Source of the DNA: Rhodamnia argentea
Lineage: Eukaryota > Streptophyta > Magnoliopsida > Myrtales > Myrtaceae
DNA length: 64,000 bases
NCBI RefSeq assembly: GCF_020921035.1
Contig: NC_063155.1
Coordinates: 6,743,001-6,807,000, forward strand
Direction: 5' to 3'
Shown here: positions 1 through 11,943 of the stretch, piece after piece
How the letters are laid out: every line of letters begins with the position of its first letter
Numbering within the stretch: the stretch's first letter is position 1
The notes under the pieces: model-generated
Databases searched by the model: none
What the model saw: only the letters and a program-made list of their open reading frames with translations
What the model was told of the DNA's origin: nothing
Program-made: the position numbers and the translations under genes

Positions 1-470
1 TATCGTTTAGAACGAAAATATTTAGACATAAATAGTTGTTGATAATAAAAATATTTTTTTTATTAATTATTTCAAGCAGTATAAATCATCGTTTTTATAT
101 ATATATATATATATGTTTTAGATTTTTTATTTTTCGCATAATAAACGGAGTAGTTAACTTTCGATCCTGTTTGCCACTGGTTTCTACTTTTGACCAGATT
201 CAGATTTTGCGCTTTCATATTTGGACTTCTATTCTACAGGAAATTCTCCAAACCATTGAATATGTTCAAATAACCGACATGTACATTCATATACAGTCTT
301 TTAATAGTCTTTGTGATTTAAAATTGCTTTTATTTTTAATTTTTAGAAAGAAAATCATAAGTTAGAGCAGGTCTTTGCAGCACCCACATCGATTCCTTGT
401 ACTTTTTTTTTTGGTCGAAGATTCCTTGTTCTTAACCCGGACCATCTCAAACGGTGGACGTGTACATGTA
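1..470. other. AT-rich intergenic DNA, no gene seen
   Basis: Very AT-rich sequence with a short (TA)n run near 99-113 and several poly-T runs. The open frame at 36-365 is low-complexity (Ile/Phe-rich) and resembles no family I know. I see no gene here. Confidence 0.6.
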
Positions 471-479
471 TGAAGGTGA

Positions 480-870
480 ATTTATTTTTAATTAATAATA
501 TTCTTTTTTGAATAATGACAAAAATGGTTGATGAATTTTGCTCAACTCAATATGTAATTTGATTTTTGAATTTTTAATTTAGTCAACGTAGTATATGAAT
601 TTTAACCTAATGTGCAATAAGGTTTATGAACTTTTAATTTATTTAATGTGATCCTTTGATTATTTGTACATGTCCATTTTAATTTCTTAACTATATTGAA
701 CATTTTCATACAGTTCAGGGATTAAATTGAAATATCAAAAGCCCAATGACTACATTGAACAAATTAGAAATTCAAAGATCACATTGCATATTGAACTAAA
801 GTTTATGAATCTTATCAAATAAATTGAAATTTCATGAACTACAATACACGTTGGGTCAAAGTCTAATGAG
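480..870. repeat. Inverted-repeat MITE-like element, family C, copy 1
   Basis: The left part (about 535-650) carries phrases such as 'tatgaattttaacctaatgtg' that return as degenerate reverse complement in the right part (about 790-855). A second, similar block lies at about 21255-21640. Two diverged copies with inverted-repeat ends and no coding capacity suggest a miniature non-autonomous DNA transposon. Exact ends and a target-site duplication could not be fixed by eye. Confidence 0.5.
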
Positions 871-994
871 CAGTCGCGTCATTTTCCCTATTTTTTTATT
901 TTAAATATTTTTATAAGGAAAACGGTAAGCATTCGGCTTTCGCCTAACAAGTGGCATTTACAAAGGGCCATGAACGTCAAACTTTGCTTAGTAT

Positions 995-1180
995 GGCGGG
1001 CCCACGTGACCTTGAAAATTAAAAGGTTGGCGCCAGTTGGGGCCCACATAAATCCCATCCTCGGCTTGACAACTATGAGGCCCACCACGGACCGGCGCCG
1101 ATAGCTTCCCTCCAACATTTACTGTAAAGGCTACACAAGAACACGTGACTCGACCCATAACCGTTCGGCATCACGTGCCG
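995..1180. promoter_or_regulatory. Promoter-like patch with three G-boxes
   Basis: Three CACGTG cores lie within 175 bp (1003-1008, 1142-1147, 1172-1177). Several GGCCCA/TGGGCC (site II-like) words occur among them at about 1000, 1040 and 1080. The patch is clearly more GC-rich than its surroundings. This word mix is typical of plant promoters, but I recognise no gene on either side before the LINE insertion at 2968. It may be an orphaned promoter or a chance GC-rich remnant. Confidence 0.35.
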
Positions 1181-1439
1181 CCCTAAAGCGCAGCAGTCGG
1201 CAAGTCGCTGCTAGCCCGTCGTCACTACCGCGCAAAGATGCCGACAACTGGGAAATCTCTCCGCGCGCGCAGGCAACACCTACGCGAGTCGCTGGAATCT
1301 CGACTGAGATGCAACTTGAACTCGGGACATCTTTCAAGACAGAGCAATTCATTTACTATATTAGGTTGGACGCACAAACATAACGAAATAGAGAGTAAAC
1401 GCGAAAAAGAAAAAATCAAATCACAAAATATATCTTGAT

Positions 1440-2950
1440 TCACCCTTAAATTAAGATTACATTGACCATGTGATTCAACTACAATTAGCACCTCTCACGT
1501 TTCTGTTACACTCTCAATTACAAGAAAATGAGATTATATATTCACTCACTAGCTATTTACATACTCAAGCCCGCACTATCAATAAATTACGGGCTCAAAC
1601 TATAAAAATCGTATGGCATTTCGAGGGCGCTACGCTCTACGAATCTCGTCGGGATTGGAATAGATTCCCATGATGGAGATTCGATCTTGTCTGATGGTGT
1701 GGATCAACCGACACTTGTTTGATCAAGCGCCGCTCATTTCCTAGTAACACTTGTTTGATGTCGCTCATTTCCTGCCGACAATGTGAAATGGATTCATATA
1801 TGCCACCATTTGACTAAAAAGTGTTTGATCGTGAATCCATGTAATTGTTATTTTATAACTAAAAAAAGGGTATATTTAAAAGTGAGCCATTTAAAGTAAA
1901 CAATTTAAAAGAAGGTGTAGTTTGGACGGAAGCTAATGGAATGTTGATTTATCACAAGTTTATCGGTTTTGAAATTTTTTGTCGCACGAGAATTAGTTTG
2001 GAGAGGCTCGAGTGTACCGACTTGAAATTTTTTGCGACACGATAATTGATTTGGAGTCGATGCAGCATAATTACCTCTCCGGTCGGGGAAGCATTAGATA
2101 TTTACCCAAGCCCCTAAATGCTCGGTGATAAATGAGGCGGGGGCTTTGACATATAATAGTTCCGAATCGAATCTTTTTAGAAAGAAGATCTTTTATCTCA
2201 TCGTGTCCTGCTTATATTAGTTTAGGATTTATTTATTTATTTATTTTTTTTTTGCTGTACTAACCCATATGGTAAATCTTTTTAAGGCTAGAGCAATTGG
2301 CAATTATCCATTTAAGTCCAATTAAAAATCGCAAAAAAAAAAAAGAAAAAACATTTTGAACATTCCGACAAGGATTCCTTGCCTCTATAACTTCAAGAAT
2401 CGACCAAGAAGACCAAACCGAAAGTACCAAAATAAAGTCAATTTTACTTCCAATTTTCAAAGTTCTTATTGGAGCATAGTATCATATTTAAAATAAAAAA
2501 AGAAAAAAAAAAATCACTTGACCGCACTATGGTAATGCGCGAATCACACGTTGTCTTTCTCGGAAGCATCGTAGCTCGTGTTTCTCGGCAAGTTCGCAAT
2601 AGAATTCGGAGTAAACAATTTGAAGAATGGTACCGGTTTAGCATAAAACCATGAGGATTGTTCTTGGAACTTGGTGTTGTGTGACCCGCAAGGGCAATAT
2701 TCTTTTTTTTTTTCCTTTTATATTTAAGGATCCTCGGTTTTTTTTTTATAATAATTTTGTCTTACTTTTCGTTTCTCTTTTTCGTGTTTTTGTCCTTTCT
2801 TTTTGGTTAATACTAATGAAAATCTTAAACAATGCCCACTGGGACAGCGAAACATCGGATTTTCTGTAATGCCACAAAAAAATCATAAAACATGTCCACT
2901 TTGACAATAATACCCAATTTTATTTTATTTTTTGTATAGAGATAGTGTTT
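1440..2950. other. Intergenic DNA, no gene seen
   Basis: AT-rich sequence with homopolymer runs (poly-T near 2240-2250, poly-A near 2334-2350 and 2500-2512). The short open frames have no recognisable domains and overlap one another on both strands. Nothing else seen. Confidence 0.5.
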
Positions 2951-5900
2951 AAGATTTTATGGGTAGAATATCCATACTTTTCACCCACTCGGTTACTGTT
3001 CACGTGAGTTCTCTCTCGCGGGTCGGACCTTGTTACTATTCACCCCCTTGGTTTTTTTTCGCCGATCGGCTATTGCTGAAATTCAATGTGGATAATCGTG
3101 GTGCCCCCTTTTTTAATCCCACCGTTGGGATCTTCAATTCGAGCTCCCTCAAGAGTTACACTTGATCTTTTTCGGTTTTTCGGTTTCTCGGACAATCTTT
3201 ACTAATTCGTTGGATTGGGTTGTTCTTTTTGACCCCTTGTTGAGTCCCACCATTCGGATCATAAGCGAGCCTTTGCGGGTTGAAATCTCGTGGTGTTCCT
3301 ATGGGCGATCTCAAGTTTGGTAATAAAGGAAAGACTAAGAAGAATGAGGCGCCACTTAATCGGATTGATTTGATCGTCGAACTAATGTGCCCCTGGTGAG
3401 ATGCATGTGGCACTCAATGTACACCTTGTTAAACGAGGTAGGGGACGGGTGAAGGCCAAACAAAATTTTCGATTCGAGGACAAAGACTTGCCACTACCCA
3501 GTAAAAAAGGACGCCCCCTTTGTGATTGTGGGTTCTTTCATGTCAAGGGAGGCATGGATCTTGGATCATCTCGGCAAATGAAGTCTGTTGTTAATTTAAA
3601 TGGTAATTTAACCTATGTTCCGCTTTAGGATTGATGGAAAACCTATTGTGAAACGGGATAGTTTTTTTTCGGATGTTGACCCTAAATGGAAAGAATGCAT
3701 TGTTGGGTATTTTGTTGGGAAGAAACTAACATTTAAATTGGTTGAAAGTGCCATTCGAATCTATGGGGTGCAAATGTGGCTGAAATATTGGCAAATGAGG
3801 ATGGTTTCTTCTTTTCCATATTAGGATGGTATGTTGCGGGTAAATTTTTGGATTGGGATCCTTGGGAAGCTTAATCCTACAACAATGGCAGACATGGAGC
3901 TTAAGAAGGGACAGCATGAATCACTACCCATTTGGGTTAGGTTAGATCAATTCCATTTGGATGGTGGTCGGTACGGAATTAGTGCCTTCCTATTGTATAT
4001 TTTGATGATCTCTTATGTCGGGTTTGTATTGAGATAAGGTACCCAATTGCTTACTAATTCTATTGATGTCCTCTTAAATGGAAAACTGCGTGATCAAAGT
4101 GGAATATGAAAGGATGGTGCACTTTGTGGTACTTTTGGCCACAATGCGTCCCTTGTGATCGCGGTGACAACAAAGGACCATGAGATGATGGAGCATGATG
4201 GCCTAGAAAGTCACTAAGGGCCGTGACAAGCCCTCAATAGTGACTACTAAGATATACTCCCCGCGGGAAAAAAAAAAAATCAAGAGACCCTATCCCATCT
4301 TTGAGCTGCTTCTATAGGGCGCTCGGATTCTTCGGATGGAGACATGGCCAATGACATTGCTAGTGACCACAAAAAAAACCCAAAAAAAGAACCTTCTCTG
4401 CACCACCAAACAGGTTGGAAATAACATGGATGCTCGGGTCCTGAATTGAAGCTCAAACTCGAGTAGCAGCCCCCTATGGGAAAGCACCCACCGAAGAAAA
4501 GAAGGAGGTAACAAAAGAGGCGGTAATCCTTCCTTTTTGAGATATATGTTTTTGGTATATGGACTGGGTTGTTGCTGAAATTTTGTACGTTTATTAGAAC
4601 GAAGACCTTTTCTTGCATTGGTATCATTGAAACAAAGGTTGCGTCCTTTTGAGAAATTATCGCTAGTCTAATTTGGGTCGGATATCGATCGTGATTACTT
4701 CGGCTTGGATTGGATTCGATGGTTGCCTTGGAAGTTCAAGCTAAGTCCAAGCTATTCATAGTTATGTTAGGCTATTATCCTCAAACAAGTCTTGTTATTA
4801 TGTAACATCGTTTGTATCACGACGGATCCTGGGAAGATTTGGTGCATTCTAGTACTCTTTTGCCTTCCTTGGTTGGTTGTAGGTGTTTTATTTTCGAGAC
4901 GATACGTGGTGTAGTTCTAATGCCGATCCGCATTTGATGAGTTTGCCACCTATCTATGGGGAAGACTTGAGATATATTCTGTTCACTTGGTTGATGTCAT
5001 CCGGTCTCCTTCTAAGCAAAGAAAGATGACGGGGTTCTTGTTAATGCCCAATGGTGCTTGGATTTTCTTATCACCTTCCTTTTTTTGGGGAAAAATTTTA
5101 TAAGGATTTTTCTCGAGAAAGCACTTCAAATTCTCTATCGGATATCCCATCCCTTTTTCAGCTATTGTTACAGGTTTGGGACACTCGGTTGGAAGGTACT
5201 CATGTACATTTTTTGGAAGTGCGCCTTAAACGGTTAAATTGGGATTCTTTTTATGATATTTCTTCCGTACTTCTCGGGCCAGGTTAGCATTAACTCTCCT
5301 CAAGATGCTATTACTCTAGACCCTTTTAATCAAATGTTAGTTGTAAAGAAAAGGAGTGGCTACTTTTTGAGTTTAGATTGCAAGAAGAATCATTCTATAG
5401 GCAAAAATCACGGGTAAAATCGCTCCAGGAAGGGGATCAAACACGAGTACTTTCATCCTTTAAAAAAATGTTGCATCATTCGGTAGTGGCGATAATGGGT
5501 TTGTTATCACGGAGCCCTGGTTCGTGGACATATCATCTCTCACTTTGAGAATTTATTCAATAGCAATGATCCATCCACTAAACCACATCTTTGGAGATTC
5601 GGTCTATCTTGGCTACCACCCTTGATGACCACCAAGTTCCGATGCTTGAACACTATGTTCCCTCGGGGCAAGGGGCGGATGGATTCAACGTCGACTTCTT
5701 CAAATCTTCTTGGGATCAGTCGCGTTCAGGGATTTCTTCATATCCGGATGCCTTCTCGGGGAATCAATGCCACCATTCTTACATTGGTGCCTAAAGTTCC
5801 CAATGCATCAACCATGAATGATTTTCGCCATTGTGCAATACGGTTTATAAGTGCATCACCAAAATTTTGGCAATAGCACATGTGTCTTCACTTATAAGTA

Positions 5901-7960
5901 AGCCAAAGTGCATTTGTCAGGGACGGAGAATAAGTGATAATATCCTTATTGCTCATGAATTTTCATCATGAACCATATTCACCGAAGTGTTTGTAAAGTG
6001 GATTTTCAAAGGCTTATGACATGGGGGATACCTTTGTTGGTTGGAAGCATTTAGGTTCCCTCGATTCTTCATCAAACTTATCATGGCATGTGTGCTCCCC
6101 AAAATTTGTATTAATGGGGAACTCCATGGCTTCTTTCAAGCGGGCGAGGAATACGTAAGGTGATCCTATTCTCCTTACCTATTCACGCTTGTCATGGAGA
6201 CATTCTTGGAATCCTTAATATTCAAACCCGGCTCCGGATTCAAGTTTTGCGTGCAAAGGTACTCGGCTATCACACTTGTTCTTCGCCGATGACGTCCTTC
6301 TTTTCTCCAAAGCAAACTCACGATCTGTCTGCATTATTAATGGATGGTCCACAAATTCTCTACCCAGTGTAAAGCCGAATTAACAAGAGTGAGGTGTATC
6401 TCGGGCGGCCCTTTCTTTGCGGATCACATCCTCCATACTTTTGGATTTCGACGAGGTAAGCTACCTTTTCGGTATCTTGGCGTTTTGCTCTAGGCTCACC
6501 AGGGACTTTGTTAATGCTATAGCTAGAGCACAATCGTGGTAGCGATTTTTATCTTTTGGGTGGCTTGGCTTATTAAGTCGGTCCTCCATGCAATTCATGT
6601 TCGGTGTCTTTACTCTTCCCATGTCGGTCCTTTCAAGGATTGATTGATTCTTCGACAATTTCTTTGGAAGGGCCCGGGTTAGGTCTGGTGGAGCTAAGGT
6701 GCGTGGAGTGATGTTTGTTTGCCGTAGAGAGAAGGTTGGGCATATACAAACTCTGATTGTAACCGTTTGTATGCTTAAACATATATGGATCTTATTTTCG
6801 GATAATGAGTCATTATGGTGGGATGGATACACTCGACGTTCTTAAAGAATAAGAACTTCTAGATTGCCACTAAACCTTGTTTGTTCATGGGCATGGAAGA
6901 AGATTCTTGACCTCCGCTTGGAATTCCATCTACATTTTTTTGGCGAATAGGGGATGGGTGCTCCCTCATTCTAGTTTGATCACGGCATGATAGGGGTCCA
7001 TTGTATATGCTTTTCTCCAATGCGGATATATATATAGATCGGGTATCCCAAGGAAGGCCTCGGTTATGGATTTTGCTTCTTCGGTGTGGCAACCTTCTTA
7101 TGCCTTAACTATCATTACTTCCTAGCGAGGGTGCACGATACTCACCACGGCGTCGGATCGATTTTCATGGGTGAAACATCATTCGGGCTCCTTTTGTATC
7201 TTCGGCGTGGGACGCCATCGGACGCAAAGGGAATGCTCCATGGTCCTCGTTCATATGGGATAAATGTACTACTCCGAGACATGACTTCCTCCTTTGGCTA
7301 GCGACCCTAATCGACTCCCGACCGGGTATTTTTTGAACTATCGTAGAATTACGGATGGTGCATGGTTTTGTCGATGTAAACCGGATCGGTTGACCATTTA
7401 TATTTTGATGTGCGCCACGGCCACTCTTATCTTGGCGGGCGGACAAATGCAATTTGGTCGGAGGAACCGAACTTGGCGGAAAATCTCCATTGGGTCATTA
7501 ACAACACTAGAGGCCATCATTTCTATCAATGTATCGCTCGGTTATCCTTTGGGTACATGTCATATTATATTGACGAACGCAATCACATTAGTGCGCTTTC
7601 TTTGGGCCCGCACTTTGAAGTATTCGGAGAGGGTTGTCGGGACGGCCCTCACTTTGATCATGTAGAGGACACGCCACGTAATAGGGGGTACAACTTAAAT
7701 GGGGGATCTCGGTTTCTATCTTTGATTAGGGTATTGTTGGTTTGTGGTGGTCCTTACATGTTGGGCTATATGTTTTGCCTTTTGTTCCTGTTGCCATGTA
7801 TATGTGATTGGCCTCACTGCTTTTGGTGGCCGTAACACCTTTGCACTCGCTATGACACTTCCAAGTGTTGTGGTCGGGTTTTGTGTTGGTACCTCAATGT
7901 AGTTCGTGTGAAAAGTTAACATCTTCTTACCTTCAAAAAAAAAAAGATTTTATGGGTAGA
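2951..7960 (+). mobile_element. Full-length but inactive LINE (non-LTR retrotransposon) with 17-bp target-site duplication
   Basis: An identical 17-mer, aagattttatgggtaga, occurs at 2951-2967 and again at 7944-7960. The second copy directly follows a short poly-A run at the end of the element, as expected from target-primed reverse transcription. Between them, + strand frames show plant LINE parts in the right order. A DUF4283-like ORF1 stretch covers about 3615-4035 (VGYFVGKKLTFKLVESA, then ELKKGQHESLPIWVRL). An endonuclease-like region follows (about 4540-5290). Reverse transcriptase lies at about 5590-6850, with ADGFNVDFFKSSWD and INATILTLVPKVPNASTMND in different frames. A zinc-finger RVT-like tail ends at about 7480. 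Stops and frameshifts are frequent, so it cannot encode its proteins. Insert length is about 4.98 kb (2968-7943). Confidence 0.88.
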
Positions 7961-9465
7961 CATATTGTATTTAAGTTGCACCGGCTACAAATTTGGTGGT
8001 TTTTTCAGAGCAAAAACTACAAAAAAAAAAAAAAACCTTAGACTACGTCAACTGTAACATGTTTACTCTAAATTTCTTTTCTATGACACCAAAAATTTCA
8101 AACTTATATCCGCACGACACATTCACCTTTCATCAAGGTTCATGTCAATGAGTACGCTTAAAAATATGACTATATGGACGCCGAGAAGCAAATGGTGTTG
8201 TTTTGGATGAAAATTTTTCTAATAGAATCTTGAGGAAGGATAAATGTGTCTCACAGGTAGAGGTGGCAAAATGAGTCTAAAAATGATAATTTAATCTATA
8301 TTTAATCATGTGGGTCATAGATGAGTTGCAATGGATCATAAATGAGTTACTTAATAACTTGATAGGTGTTAAATGAGTTTTAAATAGGTCATAAATGAGT
8401 TATTTAACTATCTTAAGTGAGTCATAAATAAGTTTTATGACTTTTTTTTTTTTTTTACTTTTGTCCTATTTTATAATTTTTATTTTCTTTTTCTTTTTTC
8501 TTCTACAATATTCGGCCGGTCATTCATTGCCGCCGACGTTGCTGGTTGTCCTTAGCAGAGAAAGAAGGAAATTCGGCAATTTCCTAGAAAAGTAGGCAAA
8601 ACATAAATATAAAAAATAAAGAATATAACTTTATAACAAACAATTTTTTTTAAAAAAATTAGATTAAATATTAAAAAAATTATCAATATGGGTCAAATCA
8701 GGTATATGTAGCTAAATTTATATTGCATAAAAATGGATTGAAACAGATTAAATGAGTTAATATGAGTTGGATCATTTTCGATCCGACCCAACCCACTCAT
8801 ATATGACTTGTGCAAACATGGGTACAAATTTGAGATTTTTTATGTCACAATAAAAATTTTAGGATAAATTTGTTACGGTGGGTAAAAAAATTAGATAAAT
8901 ACGTTATAGTAAACATAGTTTAATTTTTTTTTTAGGCTTTTTCTTCTATTTGTTTACGCTATTGACGTGGCAGTACGTATTATATGGAATCTTTGTGATA
9001 TTTTATATTTTTTTATTATAAAACAAAAAAGAGAGGATTTTCTTCTTTTGGTTTGTCGTACTCTTTATTCTTGTTCCCCAGAAAAGGGGCCTCTCCTCTT
9101 TTTTTCCTCCTCTTTACTTACTTTGTTGACGCTCCACCGAGTCTTTCTCTTAAATTCAAAGGAAACTGCCAATGTCACCTCGGTCACCGGGCGCAACAGT
9201 GACCCTCACGCGCGGTTGAGTTCACCATTTTCAGCCACGTAAGCCCTTAAAAAATAGACAAAATAAAGTACCAATATCACAAAAAATCCTAAATTATTAT
9301 ATATACGACAAATTTATTCATATTAATTTTCCTTAAATCTGGGGGATACCATAAAAAAAAACTCCAAATTGATGCACATGTGATAAATAAAGAGAAGAAA
9401 TCCCAAATAGATATACCCGTCAAATCATACCGTCATCCAATTAAGCAATTTGACGGAAAATTTTT
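7961..9465. repeat. AT-rich intergenic DNA with a possible MITE
   Basis: From about 8262 to 8790 the phrases 'cataaatgagtta' and 'taaatgagtt' recur. The block begins 'gaggtggcaaaatgagtc' and ends near 'gacccaacccactcata', which is reminiscent of hAT-type MITEs in plants. The terminal match is poor. The rest (7961-8260, 8790-9465) is AT-rich with nothing recognisable. Confidence 0.3.
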
Positions 9466-9467
9466 TA

Positions 9468-10548
9468 GAGATATGTTCGGTAGAAATTCGAAAACTTGTA
9501 ACAAAAGTGCAATTGAATCCTAAAATTTGTAAAAAGTGCATTCGAGCCCTAAAATTTGTCAAATTAGTGCAATCGCGTCATTCCGTTAACTTTGTTCACT
9601 ATAGCTAACGGAAAATGCTAACATTGTTTTTTTTTTATAATTTCCCTCTCCTACATGGTAATGACGCCGTTTTTGCCCAAATCTAATTTTTAATAAAAAT
9701 TTTACTTAAATTTTAATTTAAAAATAAGACCAAATTAAAAGAGGAAAAAAAAATCCACGTAAGCAAAACAACAAGAAGGGCTCAAGCCCTCACCGCCACC
9801 GCCCCACCATTGCCGAAAAGGGTCGACTTTGGTGGGGAAGTGGTCATTATGGGTCATGGGGGCTCAACTAGGGGTCGACGACCCATGCCGACTGATGGTG
9901 AAGGCACGAGTGGATTGTCGTGTTTAAACGAATCTAGTGCAACCCAAATCTACAATCTTCTCACCATCGCTACCCATAAGCAAATTTTGGCTCTTGACAT
10001 CCTCGCAAACCAACCCATTCTCGTCAAGATACTTTAGGCCTCACAATATCTTTCTCCTGTTCGATCAAATCTCAAGTTCATCCAACCAACCTCGCCATTG
10101 GGGCCCTCACCTAGATCTAGACGAGGGCCGGTTGGCCCTCGCCATTTGTCGGTGAGGGTCGCTAACCCTTAGTTGCAGCCAACTACTTCCCCACCAATGC
10201 TAGCCCTTTCTAGTGGTGATGGGGCGGCAAGGTTGCTGTTTTGCTTATGCATTTTTTTTGTTTCAATTTTATCTTATTTTTAATTAATTTAACTAAAAAT
10301 TTATATTGAAAATCGGATTTGTGTCAAAACGACGTTGTTTTAGCCACATCATCACCACGTAAGAGAGAAAAGGTATTGAAAAATGTCACGTCAGCATTTT
10401 CCGTTAGGCAAAGTAGACGGAGTTAATGGAATAACTCAGATTTCACCAATTTCACAAGTTTTAGGACTCGATTGCACTTTTTGCAAGTTTTATGATCGAA
10501 TTGCACTTTGATGACAAATTTTAGAACTTATATACTAAACACATCCCA
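9468..10548. repeat. Long-terminal-inverted-repeat element with GC-rich core, family A
   Basis: The left end (about 9470-9600: aaaacttg, gtgcaattgaatcctaaaat, attccgttaac) reappears as reverse complement at about 10400-10548 (gagttaatggaat, gactcgattgcacttttt, aaattttagaactta). The inverted match continues inward past 9740 and 10290. The middle (about 9780-10240) is GC-rich and contains the 'gagggccggttggccctcgcc' palindrome. No transposase is encoded, so this is a non-autonomous DNA transposon, possibly Mutator-like. A terminal fragment of the same family lies in intron 3 of the long PLAC8 gene (about 45537-45630). Confidence 0.65.
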
Positions 10549-10660
10549 AATAAATAAAAAAAAAAGACGGATGGTAAATTTATCACATAGATATTAATTT
10601 GGGGTTTAGAGTAAATTTGTTACAAATGTACCATTTTGAGATTTTTCGTAATATTAACCC

Positions 10661-10794
10661 TAAAAAAAAAAAAAAATATTTTATTATATAAATTTAAAAA
10701 AAAAAAAAAAATTTTAAAAAAAAAAATTATTAAAAAAAAAAAAAAAAAAAAAAAATAAAAAAAAAAAATTTAAGAAAAAAAAAAGAAATAAAAA

Positions 10795-10837
<43 letters not shown>

Positions 10838-10913
10838 AAAAAAAAAAAAAAAAAAATTTAAAAAAAAAAATAAAAAAAAAAAAATTTTATAACATTAAAA
10901 AAAAAAAAAAAAC
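10661..10913. repeat. Near-pure poly-A low-complexity block
   Basis: About 250 bases that are almost entirely A, broken only by short T tracts and a few G or C bases. It is far longer than a retrotransposon tail and may be an expanded A-tract or an assembly/polishing artefact. Confidence 0.8.
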
Positions 10914-11099
10914 TGCAATAGATTAACCATATAAGGACTTGCTATCCTTTAATGCGTAAGCAAAGCGCCTAGATATATTATGTTTTTCACGATGAATCTA
11001 AACTACGCGCTGACGAAATTGATTAATGAAACACGAGAAAGGAGAAAACAACAAGTAAAAATAAATAAAGAATAATAAGGAAATTCAGTGCTTTAGGTG

Positions 11100-11553
11100 T
11101 GAATTGACATTCCTGACCTCGGTTCGAGTCAAACGGTCGACGCGCGTGGTCTTGCCCGCGCGTGGGGTGCTCCTTCCTCTCACCGTCAATCACCGCCTAA
11201 CTGATGGCGCCACCCCGATGCCGTCACTTTGCCCAAGGACCCATGACGTAACCACCCCCCCATTCCACCATCCAACGGCTGAGATCGACTTCGCCCGCAA
11301 GAAAAAAAGTACTTTCAACAGCCGATGCAGCATATGCCCATGGCCGCACTTCTCCGAAACTCCCCCCCTCTCTCTCTCTCTCTGCATCGTGATGCGTTTT
11401 GCAGTAAACTATGGCGAACAGTTGATTTTCCTCCATTAAAGTAAGACTACGAAGACCGACAGCTTTATATGTAGCGGCACAGAGAGGCGCTGTCTTTTCC
11501 GTAATCGCCGTCCTGGTCGCGGTCCCAGATCGGCCTTGAGGGGAGAAGCGAAT
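11100..11553 (+). promoter_or_regulatory. Upstream region of the NIMIN-like gene with W-box and as-1-like words
   Basis: TTGAC (W-box core) occurs at 11104-11108, and its complement GTCAA at 11128-11132. The TGACG words that make up as-1 elements occur at 11222-11226 (reverse) and 11244-11248 (forward). A (CT)n tract (11368-11383) and a TATA-like tttatatg (11464-11471) precede the start codon. NIMIN1/NIMIN2 promoters are salicylate-responsive through such elements in Arabidopsis. That this region works the same way is inference. Confidence 0.4.
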
Positions 11554-11943
11554 ATGGAGGCAGAGAATAAGGTCAGAAGGACGAGGGAGACGGACGATCC
11601 GGATCGGAGCAAGAAGAGGAAGCTGACGGCGGTGCTGGAGGCGACGCCGGCGGAGGGGTCGCCGCCGAGCGAGGCGGAGGTGGAGGAGTTCTTCGCTATC
11701 GTGCGGCGGATGCACGTGGCGGTGAAGTACTTCGGGAGGGCCGCCGGCGGGGGCAACGCCGTGGGGGACGAGCGGGGCAAGGTGTGGAGATCGGCGCTGG
11801 AGAGCGGCGCGGGGACCGCGGCTGCCGACCACGGGGACGCCGGGGAGGTGGCGAAGGAGAAGAGACCCGACGCGGCGTCCGCGGAGGCGAACGGAGGCTT
11901 CGACTTGAACGCCGTGCCGGAAGAGATCCCCGGTGACGATTAG
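11554..11943 (+). CDS. NIM1-interacting (NIMIN2-like) protein, single exon
   Basis: A 129-residue, highly charged small protein. A basic patch (SKKRKL, residues 19-24) looks like a nuclear localisation signal. The core VEEFFAIVRRMHVAVKYF (43-60) matches the conserved NIMIN block. The C-terminus has DLNAVP (117-122), an EAR/DLN-type repression motif. NIMIN proteins bind NPR1 (NIM1) in the nucleus and restrain salicylate-induced PR gene expression. I chose the ATG at 11554; an upstream in-frame TTG at 11536 is not a plausible start. The gene is intronless and GC-rich, as usual for the family, in sharp contrast to its AT-rich surroundings. The antisense open frames here are by-products of GC content. 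Family assignment is fairly firm; whether NIMIN1 or NIMIN2 type is less so. Confidence 0.85.
   Translation: MEAENKVRRTRETDDPDRSKKRKLTAVLEATPAEGSPPSEAEVEEFFAIVRRMHVAVKYFGRAAGGGNAVGDERGKVWRSALESGAGTAAADHGDAGEVAKEKRPDAASAEANGGFDLNAVPEEIPGDD

Noticed and set aside
11224..11832. 202-codon minus-strand open frame antisense to the NIMIN-like gene
   Set aside because: It arises from the high GC of the plus-strand gene; its translation is Arg/Pro/Ala-rich low complexity, and the plus frame has clear NIMIN motifs.
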